Source of the DNA: Sipunculus nudus | Lineage: Eukaryota > Annelida > Sipuncula > Golfingiida > Sipunculidae | Direction: 5' to 3' | DNA length: 64,000 nt | NCBI GenBank assembly: GCA_026874595.1 | Contig: CM049313.1 | Coordinates: forward strand, 17,419,508 to 17,483,507 | The notes under the pieces: model-generated | Told to the model about the DNA's origin: nothing | Databases searched by the model: none | Seen by the model: only the letters and a program-made list of their open reading frames with translations | In this document: positions 45,840-56,895 of the stretch, piece after piece | How positions within the stretch are numbered: the first letter of the stretch is position 1 | Layout: every line of letters begins with the position of its first letter | Program-made: the position numbers and the translations under genes

Positions 45840-46381
45840 CCTTGGTGCAAGGCTGAGAATTACACACCAGGTGACCCGGGCTCCATACACAGCCTTGAAT
45901 ATGTTCTTACGAAATATCGTAGCGGTCCTTCTGATTTATCAGAAGGAAAGAATAAAAGAGTAATTAAGAATAAGATGCAGCTTAAACTATGTTCACTCTA
46001 CCTATATAGCCTAATTTGCCTATGGAAGTTATGGAAACAATATTTACTATAATTTATTTGGGGCAATAATCAGAGGACAAATTTTCTCATATCAATAAGG
46101 TCAAGGACAGGGTCATGTGACAAAAGATAAACATGACCGCATGGCAGGCTAAAAAAAAAAAAAAACAGGAGTTGAAATCTTAACAATTTCCTTATAAGGG
46201 CACTTCTACATAATTTATTTTTACTCCATAACAGTTTATTAGCCATTATTTGTAAGAAATTTGCTTAATTGCCTCCATTTTCTCTGTTTATTTTGCAAAT
46301 ATCCCAATATACCCTTGCTACGCTTTTCCATAAGGGGATCCCCATAACTGAAATTTCATTTCAGTTATGAACCCATAACAA
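45840..46381 (-). mobile_element. repeat IR-R, right of candidate exon
   Basis: 542-bp copy of the IR-L family in the opposite orientation, flanked by its own 12-bp direct repeat ATACTGTACTTG (45,828-45,839 and 46,382-46,393). Separate target duplications show two independent insertions rather than one foldback transposon. The frames at 45,537 (minus), 45,598 and 45,801 (plus) are repeat sequence. Confidence 0.8.
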
Positions 46382-46399
46382 ATACTGTACTTGACTGGT

Positions 46400-48005
46400 C
46401 ATTCAGTCACCCTGGTTCTGACCCGATACAACCATTTTGCACCATGCTGGTGAACTGGTCATTTGGCCTGCTTGGCAAATTCTCCTTCCACATTTTAATC
46501 TGAGATAATAATTACCCCCGAGGGGGAGGGGAGGGTGTGCACGGTGAGGATTTTCTTTTAAAATACGTGCTCAAAATTGCCATTTCTGTGATTATTTTTC
46601 TTATAAAATAAGCTCTAATCACAGAACATAATTGCTTGTTTTACCCACATGGTTTGATGGTAACTTAGGCCTAAAAAAAGTTCTTTGTTTCCGATTACAG
46701 TGGTGAAAAATTTAGAGTAGTTAGGTAGGGAATTTATTTTATTTTTAATATTTTTTTTAAGACCCGATATATAAAAGGCTATTTAGAAGAAATTTTTCAG
46801 ATGAGATTTTGCTGCTGTTGTTAAGATTAAATTAATTCACACATTGCAAGGCTCAAAACTATCACATATCACTGATTTTGCATCAACTTCTTCACAAACA
46901 CATGTTAATTTAATGTTATAAGTTGAAATACTAGCTAGGATGTTTGACATGACATTTTGTGCCTCATGGCTCAAACTGTCAATAAAATTTTCTACTAGCA
47001 GGATTTTTTTAGAGTAGGTAGGGTTACCGGAAACAAAGAACTTTTTTTAGGCCTAAGTGATGGAAACCCTTCCAACTGAACGTTGTTGCTTATACTGCAA
47101 ACTTTTTATTTGCCTATAAAAATGCTCAGATCCTCTCCCTCTCATCGGAGGTATTAGTGTGTAAGAGAACGATAAGGGGAATTAGGAACAACCCCCCCCC
47201 AAGACACACACACACACATACACACATTTTATCATGAATTTGCGACCCTAACCCTGCTGTTATGGAACATGTTTGCTTATAAAACTGCAAAAACAACTTT
47301 TTCTCTGAGATTCTGTGAAGAGGTATGTCATTTTTTTTTTTTTGGACATTTCATTTTCCCCACTTAATACATGTTAACAGGTACATAAACTAGGTTATTA
47401 AGCCACTTGTGACCAATAGTTTGCCCGGGCTGTTCTGCGTTGTCGTGCGTAAGAAGTAACTTAATTTTTGCTTTAACTGAAAGCAGTTGAGCCCAGAACT
47501 AGGGCAAATGTTGAAAATTTGTTCAAAATATAAAGTCTCAGTTTCTATTGGTTTTTCCTATGCATAGAGTTATAGGCCTACCTCACGTCAGGGTTGAGAA
47601 CCACCGACGATTGGTAATGTGTCTATTCGATCAAATTATTAAGAGTAATTAAAACTCAGTGATGTTTGAGTAGAAAGGATATATTTTATCTAGTTTCCTG
47701 AAGATAATATGTTGACGTTCTGAATGTGACTCTAAGTTAAATTAACTACAATAGAGATTGAACACCACACACTGGAGTTAATTTAAACAATCACAGAACC
47801 GAACTGCCTCGCCCCATGCTTTACACGATCTATGTATGAGCAGCAGCTTTCAATTTTGATTTTGGTCCATGATAGCTACTACAGAGGGTGTCAATGTATA
47901 TTGTAACTTACTGAAACTGTCTTAACAAAGGTCTGGGCCTCACTGTGAGCTTATTTTGCAAAATATTCAGGAACACCCTGAAAATTTGAGAATTTTGTTC
48001 ACCCC
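46400..48005. other. presumed intron, nothing recognised
   Basis: No exon found. A GGCCTAAAAAAAGTTCTTTG motif near 46,668 faces its complement AAAGAACTTTTTTTAGGCC near 47,035, so 46,668-47,055 may be a small inverted-end element. A CA tract lies at 47,202-47,225. Confidence 0.4.
46668..47057. mobile_element. possible small element with inverted ends
   Basis: The left TTAGGCCTAAAAAAAGTTCT and right AGAACTTTTTTTAGGCCTAA ends are mirror complements about 390 bp apart. The neighbouring phrases also pair (TTTAGAGTAGTTAGG and the complement side TTTAGAGTAGGTAGG are in direct order). It looks like a MITE; no target duplication was established. Confidence 0.55.
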
Positions 48006-48011
48006 TAATTT

Positions 48012-49373
48012 TTATGCCCCCGCCACAAAGTGGCCGGGGCATATAGTTTTACCCATGTCCGTCATTCCGTCCTTCCGTCCTTCCGAAATCAAACAGTTGT
48101 ACGGACTTTTTTTCGCAATGCCTGCAGATATTGGCCTGATTTTTGGTGTGTGGGCAGATATAGACCAGTTACAGATCCAGTTTGCGTTTCGTTCCGGTTC
48201 ACCTACTTTTGACCATTTTACGGCTCCTAAACTTAGAAAATTTCATGAAAAATAGAAATTTCATGACAAATACACATGTACAGACTTTATTTCGCAATGC
48301 CTGCAGATATTGGCCTGATTTTAAGTGTGTAGGCAGATAATGACCAGTTACAGATCGAGTTCGCGTTTCGTCACGGTTGACCTATTTTTGAACGTTTTAC
48401 GGCTCCTAAACTTAGAAAATTTCATGAAAAATAGAAATTTTCATGACAAAAACACATGTACGGACTTTTTTTTCGCAATGCCTGCAGATATTGGCCTGAT
48501 TTTTGGTGTGTGGGCAGATATAGACCAGTTACAGATCGAGTTCGCGTTTCGTCCCGGTTGACCTACTTTGACCGTTTTACGGCTCCTGAACATAGAAAAT
48601 TTCATGAAAAATATGAAATTTCATGACAAATACACATGTACGGACTTTTTTTCGCAATGCCTGCAGATATTGGCCTGATTTAGGTGTGTTGGCAGATATT
48701 GACCAGTGACAGATAGAGTTCGCGTTTTGTCCCAGTTGACCTACTTTTGACCATTTGACGGTGCTATAACATAGAAAATTTCATAAAAAAAAGTGCACAT
48801 GTATGGACTTTTTTTCGCAGTGCCTGCAGTTACGGGCCTGATTTTTGGTGTGTAGGCAGATAATGACCAGTTACAGATCGAGTTCTTGTTTTGTCCCAGT
48901 TGACCTACTTTTGACCATTTGACTGCTCCTGAACATAGAAAGTTTCATGAAAAATAGAAATTTTCATAACAAATGCATATGTACTGACTTTTTTTCCTCA
49001 ATGCCTGCAGATACCACCCTGATTTTTTATGTGTGGGCAGATAATGACAGTTACAGATCGAGTTCGCGTTTCGTCCCGGTTGACCTACTTTTCATTGTTT
49101 TACGGCTCCTAAACATAGAAAATTTCATGAAAGACAGAAATTTTTATGGAAAATGCACATGTATGGACTTTTTTTCACAATGCCTGCATATACTGGCATG
49201 ATTTTTGGTGTGTTGCTTGATAATGACCCGTTACAGATCAAGTTTGCATTTTGCCCTTGTTGACCTACTTTTCACCATACGACACCTCCTGAACTTAAAA
49301 AAATTTTCAAAATTTTACAAATGTTTCTAATTTGCCCCAGGCGGGGGCATTCGTGTCGTTCCGACACATCTAG
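48012..49373 (+). mobile_element. Helitron-like element with central tandem repeats
   Basis: The 5' end has a near-perfect hairpin: ATGCCCCCGCCAC, loop AAA, GTGGCCGGGGCAT. The 3' end has the stem GTGTCG-TTC-CGACAC (49,353-49,367), then AT and CTAG followed by T, the Helitron signature of a short hairpin before CTRR. About seven ~178-bp units fill the interior. No Rep-helicase, so non-autonomous. The design recalls bivalve pearl-type elements. Frames through the repeats (FFAMPADIGLIF...) recur with the unit and are not genes. Confidence 0.7.
48095..49310 (+). repeat. ~178-bp tandem repeats, about seven units
   Basis: The phrase CGCAATGCCTGCAGATATTG and, later in each unit, TTACAGATCGAGTTCGCGTT recur at 175-183-bp steps. 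Later units are more diverged. Confidence 0.9.
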
Positions 49374-49564
49374 TTTTTAACAGATTTAAAAGGGGGCCTC
49401 CCCCCCTTGAACACGCCCCTGTATATGATATAACACTTAAAAAGCTGTCATGAAAATCTACTGCAAATAGGTATACATGGTTTTCCTTGGAAATAATTGA
49501 AGGCAGCTACTAAGTACATTTCAGTTTTTATTATAGTGAACATTAATATTTTATTATTTCTGTG

Positions 49565-49565
<1 letters not shown>
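49374..49565. other. short non-coding stretch
   Basis: No feature seen apart from a short C run near 49,400. Confidence 0.4.

Positions 49566-49567
<2 letters not shown>

Positions 49568-49622
<55 letters not shown>
49568..49622. repeat. TA microsatellite
   Basis: Pure TA tract in the presumed intron. Confidence 0.95.
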
Positions 49623-49625
<3 letters not shown>

Positions 49626-49839
49626 CTAAGAAATTATATAAACAATAGTTGATGGAAAAGATAAATGCATTATTAACTACACGCAGGTTTCGTGCACACT
49701 TTATGGCATTCATATAGTGTGCACAAAACTGGTGAATAATGCATTAATCTTTTCCATCAACTTATGACAGCTCTACAATCATGTATTGAGCACTGTGACC
49801 CAGGAACGGCATCAAAACACTACGGTTTTATATGGTTAG

Positions 49840-50005
49840 CCGGGGTGATTTTAAGCATCAGGCGGACAAAAAGTGTCCGTTGTCCTGAATAGCAGGGTGT
49901 CTGCCCCACAGGGGTTCTTAAAAGAGTAAAAAGCTCGGTTGTCCCAAAAAGTGCCTGTCAGGCGGGGTGTCCATCCAAGAGGGATGTCCATAGCCCGGGG
50001 TTTCA

Positions 50006-50006
<1 letters not shown>
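49840..50006 (+). repeat. diverged GTGTCC-type repeat ending at a TA tract
   Basis: Imperfect tandem phrases (AAGTGTCCGTTGTCC, GGGTGTCTGCCCCACAGG, GGTTGTCCCAAAAAGTG, GGGTGTCCATCCAAGAGG) end in GTTTCACTGTA, which merges into TA repeats. The same CACTGTA junction occurs in reverse at 5,096-5,105. Confidence 0.55.

Positions 50007-50008
<2 letters not shown>

Positions 50009-50076
<68 letters not shown>
50009..50076. repeat. TA microsatellite
   Basis: Pure TA tract; the Ile-Tyr frames on both strands are artefacts. Confidence 0.95.
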
Positions 50077-50077
<1 letters not shown>

Positions 50078-50079
50078 TA

Positions 50080-51660
50080 TTCATGTATTATGTTTTTATT
50101 ATATTGTATCATTATCAACTCAGCCGACTTCAAGTTACCTGAGCTAAAGTGATTCTCTTTGTCTGTCATCTTGGTGGCCAACTCTTAACAGGTAACATAT
50201 CAAAACTGTCTGATCTAGTAATTTCTTACTCCACATCCAGGATTCTCAGGAAAACTCGGACCTAGATGCCCAATTTAGGTCTTTGTGACCTAGTATGGGC
50301 AAAAAACATTTTGTAGCACTCACACAAATGCTTGTCAGTGATCAAGGCTATTGAACAAATATCTGTTTGTTCATCAAATATAATAATGTTGCTCAAGTTC
50401 ATGTTTAAGACAGACTGCCATCATGGAAAGTTTAGCAGAGTTTAGCCATCCACCGCTTTTAAAGAAAGATAAAAATTGTGGTGATTATTCCATTTTGAAT
50501 AAAACTTAAAATTTTATACAAAAGCTCCAATATTTCAATAAACTAGGCTTTGATTGCCATGAATGAACATTACCATGCCCTTTGATCTTGGATAGCTTTT
50601 CTTGATAGGTCAGTGACTAAACATCATCTGAGCTACAGTTTTGTTCCTCTACCATTATCCATCCGTCCATCTGTTAGACAAGCCCATTTTAAAACTACAA
50701 ATCCAAAATTTGGCATACAGTTATATGTTCCTAAGTTGTCCTACCAAACCCAAAACTAGGTCACTGTGGCTTTGTTCCTTTGAAAAATTAAATTTAATTA
50801 AAACATACAACATTTTTAGTAAAATATATTGGAGGAGCACTTTAGATGAAGTGGGGGGGGGGGGGGGAGGGATGATTGTCTAGAATTTGTTTTTGTTGTA
50901 TTGCCCTTGATGTGTAAGTGATATCAGTTTTATTATAACTAAGGGAGTGATCTATGTTATTTGCTTACACAATGATTATAACACTCTCACCTCTGTTCCT
51001 TCAACTCAGAGTTGGCAGGTTTCTAACATGTGCAGTGGTTACTGTGTAGCAGGCTTGAATAGCAACCCTTGATATATACTTAGCCTGTAACGGGATACAG
51101 GCTATCCAAAACTATACCTAGGTAAAAATAGGATAGCCAACTTCAACAAGATGATACCCTGAAGTATTATTTGTCCCTGTCCATTCCATACCCACCTAGG
51201 CTGAATTATACTCCCTTGTTGCTTTTAATAGTTGTGGTTGTTAAATTAAAAAGAATAGTAATTGTACATAATGCTTCATCTTCTGTCAGTTAAAAAAAAA
51301 TAATGTAACTAATGAGTCTAATGTGGATGATATCGCTCTGCAAAATGTATATATGTGTAAAGTCGCATTGAATTACTATACATATCAGTATTTATTGTCT
51401 TCTGAATCTCATAAATCACATTTTAAAATTGATTTGAGAATCCCAATTAATGTAGACCTACAAAAATAATACCCACTTTTTAAATAAATGCTAGCTATTA
51501 AGAACAAGACAGTTTATAAATTAAAAATTAATCGTAAGTAACGCTACTATAAATTTGTATACATATTGGTCAAGTGAAATAAATAACTGAAATAGTTATT
51601 TCTATACTTGCTTTACCTCAGTGTTGATATAAGTTTTTCTCATGAATGGTGTTGTGTAGT
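50080..51660. other. presumed intron, nothing recognised
   Basis: Unique-looking sequence with a poly-G run near 50,852-50,867. No exon with matching splice sites and frame was identified, but short exons could be missed. Confidence 0.4.
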
Positions 51661-51679
51661 AACATCAAAAGATGAATGT

Positions 51680-51950
51680 CAAAGCTGGGTGGTCGTGTGT
51701 TCAAATCTCAGCCTAGGCGGTAGATTCTTCATGGTCGACCCCAACCCAGGGTAAGCTTTCTGCAGGCTCAATGGGAAGGCTGTGCTTCACAGCCAGGTTT
51801 CACTCACATACGAGTGCGTCTTTGGGAGGTTCCTCGGTGTGATGACCCAGCAATGGGGATCATTACACCGAGGGCCTGCAGGTGCGGTAGACACCTGGCC
51901 TAGGTGACACCAGGATATAAGAATAAACTGATAGAAAGCGAGTGCTGGCA
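51680..51950 (+). repeat. SINE-like repeat, copy 2
   Basis: GTGTGTTCAAATCTCAG resembles a B box. The core (TCGGTGTGATGACC, GATCATTACACCGAGG, CTGCAGGTGCGGTAGAC) is shared with 30,966-31,170. It lies in the presumed intron. Confidence 0.6.
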
Positions 51951-52124
51951 CTCTGTCAAGTAGTCCCAAACCAAAATGGAACTTTGCAGATTTAAATACT
52001 TAGATTAAGAAATAGATAAGTTAGCTTTTAAAAAAGGGGGCGGTTACCTCCACCAAAAAAAAAACAAAAAAAAAACCAAAAGATGAATGAAAAATTAAAT
52101 GAATTAAATGTAATTGCACACAAC

Positions 52125-52260
52125 ATAATTTTTAGCATGGATATTGGTCATGGGATGTTTCATCAGTTTCTGCAGACTGGTGGCACCACCTTTATTTTTT
52201 CGACTATTTACAATTTTTTCCCTGTATTTTTCGAGACCTTGAAAAGTGGTCATCTGTTAA
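52125..52260 (-). repeat. inverted copy of the 63-kb tandem repeat
   Basis: CAGTTTCTGCAGACTGGTGG, CACCACCT and TTTTTCGAGACCTTG are complements of the unit at 63,830-63,920 (AAGGTCTCAAGAATAGAG, GGTGGTGCCACCAGTCTGCA). The 95-residue frame over 52,083-52,370 is therefore repeat-derived, although it shows splice-like sites (CTGCAG and AAAGGTAATG). Confidence 0.75.
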
Positions 52261-52807
52261 CAGGACACAAAGGTAATGACTGGACCTATAATCTTCTGAC
52301 ATACTGGGAGACCCATGATATGTCTCCTTGGAATCCTGAAATTAGGTCTCTGTTACTCATATTCTTTTAGCTATGGGGCTCCAAAGTAACACCATTCAAC
52401 ACCAAATGTGTTGTCTTTATGTGGTCAAATGAAAAGTGAGATAAAGGTAATTCTTGTAAATGAAATAGCTGTACTTAAATATTTCAGTGACCTGGATATA
52501 GAAAATATATAATAACTGTTGATCCTTTACCAAATGCTAGGATTTTATACAAATATTCAATTCAACTGAGCACACTAAACTGTGGGGCTTTCATTTTATA
52601 TTTAAGTCATGTCAATACCGAAACTTGTCTATGAGATAGCCTGCTTTCCTTTACTCTGATGTAGTAGTATGTTTGTGTTTAACTTAGTGTGATATGTTAA
52701 ATTAAAGCATCTATGACTACTTTTGCTAATGTAATAACAGTCACTCCCTTTAAATGCTTTTAAAAGAAGGTGCAAACATTCTATAAAAAGCTTCAATCCT
52801 TTCTCAG

Positions 52808-52930
52808 ATTGTGCTGGAGTTTGAAAGCCTCATTCAAATGGGTGATGCAAAAGCATCATACAACGAAATGATGGACAAACTAACCCACATTCTGGATGTG
52901 ACCATTTCAAGGACTGAATTGGAGAAAGAG
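52808..52930 (+). CDS. exon of the 45-56 kb gene
   Basis: Acceptor CTTTCTCAG and donor GTATAA (GAG followed by GTATAAC) enclose 41 in-frame codons, phase 0 at both ends: IVLEFESLIQMGDAKASYNE, then MMDKLTHILDVTISRTELEKE. Only this frame is open, and composition is strongly coding-like (acidic, helical). The region from 52.4 to 56.2 kb lacks microsatellites and transposons, as expected of a gene's coding end. No known domain was recognised in this exon. Confidence 0.6.
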
Positions 52931-53295
52931 GTATAACCCATTTTTGAAATTACAGTGTTTAAAGGGAGAAAACACTAGGAAGGGAATTTAATATTCTAAA
53001 AAAGAACAATTTTCATTGACATTTTTGACTCTATCATCATCAGTGTATTTATAGAACCTGTGTACAATAAATGGAAAAAGCTTATAAATTTGTGGTAATA
53101 AAGTTTAGGGCCCAGAGTTTATTAAATGGTGTGTCTGGTATCCTTTCCCATACCTTATTTTAGGGTTGTATTTTTGTAAAATTACATCATTTATCTTGTA
53201 TTCTCAATTTTGGTTGGATCTAACACATAAAAAAGATGGTTTTATTTTTCATTATTGTGAAATATGTTGGGCTAATCACAATTGTCTTATTTCAG

Positions 53296-53399
53296 GATGA
53301 CATGTATAATGAGGAAGAGGAAGAGCTTGAAGTAATTCTTGCCCTCCAAAAAAGATTGAGCTTCAAGAACAAGATTAAGCCGCAATCAAAGTGGTAGAT
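53296..53399 (+). CDS. candidate cassette exon with in-frame stop
   Basis: Acceptor TTATTTCAG and strong donor GTAAGT (53,400) flank 104 nt. Joined to the previous exon it reads DDMYNEEEEELEVILALQKR and LSFKNKIKPQSKW, then TAG at 53,395, two bases before the donor. Its length is not a multiple of three, and its end phase (2) does not fit the next exon, whereas skipping it joins 52,930 to 54,633 in phase 0. This is the pattern of a poison exon, or of an alternative C-terminus. A mutated constitutive exon is another explanation. Confidence 0.5.
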
Positions 53400-54632
53400 G
53401 TAAGTACTGGCTCACTGCTACTTATTGCTTGAACAAGTTTGCCTCTTGGAGTTAGGTGTCATTATCTACAGAACAACCTTGATTATTTATTGTTTATCAG
53501 TATTGTCATGGAGATAAAATATGTTTTTAAAGTTTAAATATTTGATGAACACTTGGTGTGAACTTTAAATGGGGATATTTATGTTCAGAAGTAAAATAAT
53601 TTACTGTCTCTGGTTTCCTCATATGCTCTTTACATACTGGCATTTCAGATATATTTGGTGTGTGGAAGTCAAGTATTGTGGTCACCAGGAAAACCTGAAA
53701 ACTTAATATCCTTGATTAATTCTAAAACCACAAAAAATATTTTCAGCTGATAGCCCATGTTCTTAATAAAACATTTGACACCAGGCTGTTTTGCTGTAAA
53801 ACTTTATTCTTCATGATTCTGCTCATACTAAGCTTACTGATTCTACCCCAAATGATAAAAGCATATGATGGCCATGGATGGGTAAAATATGTCATCATAT
53901 CTGCAGCAGTATGGAAGATTGTTGTAAGAATGGAATAACTGCAAAAGCTGATCTTTTTTTATATTCAGTTATGAGCAGATCAAGTGGAAATAATATGTAA
54001 TGTTTTTTGTCCCCTGAGAAAAGTCAAGGGATACCATGGATGGTGCCTTGGCATGCACTGCCACATTTATCCTTGAGAGCACAACAAAACTCAACCAAGG
54101 GACATATTTAAACAAATGATGTATGGTCAGATTTTGTATCAAAATCAGTAATGGTGACTGTTGATCCTTGTATACAAGTGTATAAAACTACTTTTAAGCA
54201 AAACAATTTGTGCAATGGACAGATCCATCAAACAAAATTGCCATAGGAATGTTTTTTAATCTGTACCAGTGGTATGCCATCTTCAGATGTAAAATGTGAA
54301 AACTTTTAAATCAACAAGTTGAAACTGTTTAAATGGACAGTTACTAGTACACCTACTATGAAATTCATTTTGACCAAATGGAATGCCTGGGCCAGGTGAG
54401 AAAGTGTTAGCTATGAATGCTAGGATTACAAAACTGGCTTGACTAACATGGATTAAAGTTTACTGACACAAAGACCAGTTTCATGGTGTTTTGAAAAATT
54501 AGTCAAGTAACTTGTGTCATATAACATAAGAATCTTGAAAGAATTAACCCCCCTGTTAAACAAGCATATCACATATTACAGTTTAGCCCTTTATTCAAGA
54601 TTACTTCTGATGCAAGTTTAACCAATTTGCAG

Positions 54633-54935
54633 GCAGTGGACTTGGACACAGGATGTGCAGCAAAATCTCCTCCAAGGGTTATCATCACCAAAGATGGAAC
54701 AAGGATTGATCAGGCTTGGCTTGTGGCAGACATAATGGAAATTACACTAGACACCTCGTGTCTATTTCAGGTGCTCTACTGCTTGATAGGGGCATATTAT
54801 GCCTGGGACCTTTCATACCCAAAGGAGTATCAACTTTTGGGTTTTCTTCAGAGATACATGATCTGTGACATCAAAAATTCTTTCTTCAAGTCATCTGTGT
54901 ACATAAAATTTGAAAAGAAATTTAAGTATCACTAG
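54633..54935 (+). CDS. last coding exon, SAMD3-like C-terminal region
   Basis: The acceptor AATTTGCAG at 54,632 opens a phase-0 frame ending at TAG (54,933-54,935). It reads VDLDTGCAAKSPPRVIITKD, then a hydrophobic segment FQVLYCLIGAYYAWDLSYPK followed by EYQLLGFLQRYM. Tyr/Phe...LSYP(K)E....L.F.QR is the pattern I associate with the C-terminus of uncharacterised animal proteins annotated as sterile alpha motif domain-containing protein 3-like, possibly transposon-derived in origin. Function unknown. The similarity is from memory of the pattern, not a search. A silent alternative donor (CAG, GTGCTC at 54,773) exists inside. Confidence 0.55.
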   Translation, partial: AVDLDTGCAAKSPPRVIITKDGTRIDQAWLVADIMEITLDTSCLFQVLYCLIGAYYAWDLSYPKEYQLLGFLQRYMICDIKNSFFKSSVYIKFEKKFKYH

Positions 54936-56175
54936 ATGGCATCTGGACACCAGTGCATAAATATGGTAAATGTTGTAAATCTGTATTCAAGGATATGACT
55001 GCAGTTAAAAAAAGTCATATAACTGATTCTGTAATTTTGTTCATATGCATTTGGTTCAGTACATTTGGCCAGTCACAGGAAACTGAACTTGATTATATTC
55101 TGTAAACATGCTAAAATCGTTCTGCAAAATGTTTTTCCAGTTAAGAATAAGGTCTGTATTGGATGGCGTGACACAGGAGTTGTCTCTAGAATAATTCTTT
55201 TAATTTTTTAATGGTTCTGCTTGCAGTGTTTTGGTTGAATTATTGGACTTAGTTTTAGTTATTGGACTTATTACTTAGTTTATCTTGTATGTTAGCTTTG
55301 AGAAGGTGTAACATGTGCCATGGCATACATTTCTCAACATTTATTGCAACATGCCAAGAGATGTATTAGGTTAGATTATGTTAGTAGTAATATATTGGAA
55401 GCTCTCTATATGGAAATCATAATTACTTTTTGGTCACACTTGAAAGATTTTTTATTTTTTTTATGATTAAAAAAAAAGATTTAAATCAAACATGACATGT
55501 ATGGGATTTCTCAAAAAGTTGTAACTCATGTCCACTTTTAAATAAAATTGTAAGAGTGTCTATGGATCTTCTTATGGTTATGTTTTGGTCACACTTGAAT
55601 GATTTTCATATTTTTAATTGATTTATTGTTTAACAGTTTTAATATAATTCATATGTGATGTGTTACCTCAAAACATTTTACTCATACCTACTTCTAATTA
55701 TAATGTCATGTGTATTGTATTGGTCTCCTGAGCTGATGAGGTTTCAGTAACTATTGAATGATTGTCTTTTTAACTTTGACTGATGTAATTCATATGTGAT
55801 CTTGTATGTCAATAAGTGTCATTTGATCCACCTCTATACCTAGTGTTTAAGGCATGTGTATGGGTGTTCTCACTTGATTGGGTTTACGTTGCATTCTTAT
55901 TAACTTTGATAAATTTCTCAAGTATTATACCAGTCAAAGTTCACATTTCTTGCATTCCTATTTGGCAGGAGATTTAGTGCTCATGATATTTATCTAGTTA
56001 AAATAAATACATTAACTTGAAAAATATATATTGTAGGAGGAAACAAGTGAATAGCAGTGTGCTTACTATTTCATTACACAGGTTTGCATTGAGCCTGCAG
56101 GCCCAATGCTTGGAATCACACACATCCTTTGTTAATAAATACCTTTTGTTTGAATAAATGTTTATTTTGAAAGTA
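54936..56175 (+). other. probable 3' UTR with two poly(A) signals
   Basis: 1.2 kb without microsatellites, recognised repeats or frames follows the stop codon, rich in T. AATAAA at 56,134-56,139 and again at 56,153-56,158 would end the transcript near 56,175. Confidence 0.5.
56134..56158 (+). terminator. tandem AATAAA polyadenylation signals
   Basis: TTAATAAATACC and TGAATAAATGTT, 19 bases apart, followed by GT/T-rich sequence (TGTTTATTTTG). Confidence 0.5.
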
Positions 56176-56459
56176 AAATCATTTGTTATGTAAACATTCA
56201 GATATCCAGTTTATTTAACAAATGAGCAAGGCTAGTGGCTAATGGTGGGCACTAGAAGGGGATAGGTGTGATGTGTGGCAGAGTGTGGGCACAATTTATA
56301 TTTTTTTTCTTTGGTATGCTAATATGATTTTTGCTAAATTATTTTAACATTTTGAAAATTAGCTGTTAACAAACTGTAAAGTAGAATAGCAGGCAATATA
56401 GATTTTTGCAATTTATCTGTGGCAGTCTTGATAATATAAATCCCCAATGTATATGAATT

Positions 56460-56838
56460 AAGGGCTAAACACATGCGTTTTAAACATGCTTAGCAGCTAA
56501 ACGTTCGGTAAAAGTGGGTACAAATAATGCGTATAAAAATGTGTTTAGGGTACTAAACAGCTAAACGTGTCTCATCAGTAAACACAATACAGCCTAAACA
56601 CATGCAATCTAAACATGTGTAGCAGCAAAACGTGTGGTAAAAGTGGAGACAAATCAGGCGTTTAGGAATGTGTTTAGGCCCTGAACATGATAAACAGCAA
56701 AACGTGTCTCATCTGTAAACACTTTCAGGGCTAAGCACATGCAATCTAAACATGTGTAGCAGCTAAACGTGTGGTAAAAGTGGAGACAAATCAGGCGTTT
56801 AGAAATGTGTTTAGGCCCTAAACACCATTTTTAGAGTG
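56460..56838 (+). mobile_element. CACTCTAAAAA-ended element, right part
   Basis: About three ~120-bp imperfect units (GCTAAACACATGC..., AAACATGTGTAGCAGC, AACGTGTGGTAAAAGTGGAG, GGCGTTTAGAAATGTGTTTA) end in CACCATTTTTAGAGTGTG, the complement of the 43,628 start. The left terminus is missing. It lies directly left of TRIM copy 3. Confidence 0.5.
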
Positions 56839-56895
56839 TGACTTCTTCGTTTTGAAGGTCTTATCCCGTCGTAACGGATCCCCTTGTGTGACTGG

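Noticed and set aside
44828-46381. Single foldback (long inverted repeat) transposon
   Set aside because: Each arm has its own, different target duplication, so they are two insertions.
48095-49201. Family of small related proteins (FFAMPADIGLIF frames)
   Set aside because: The frames recur only because the DNA unit repeats, and they are cut by stops and shifts.
52083-52370. Additional exon of the 45-56 kb gene
   Set aside because: It is an inverted copy of the repeat unit found at 63.8 kb; the splice-like sites are coincidental.
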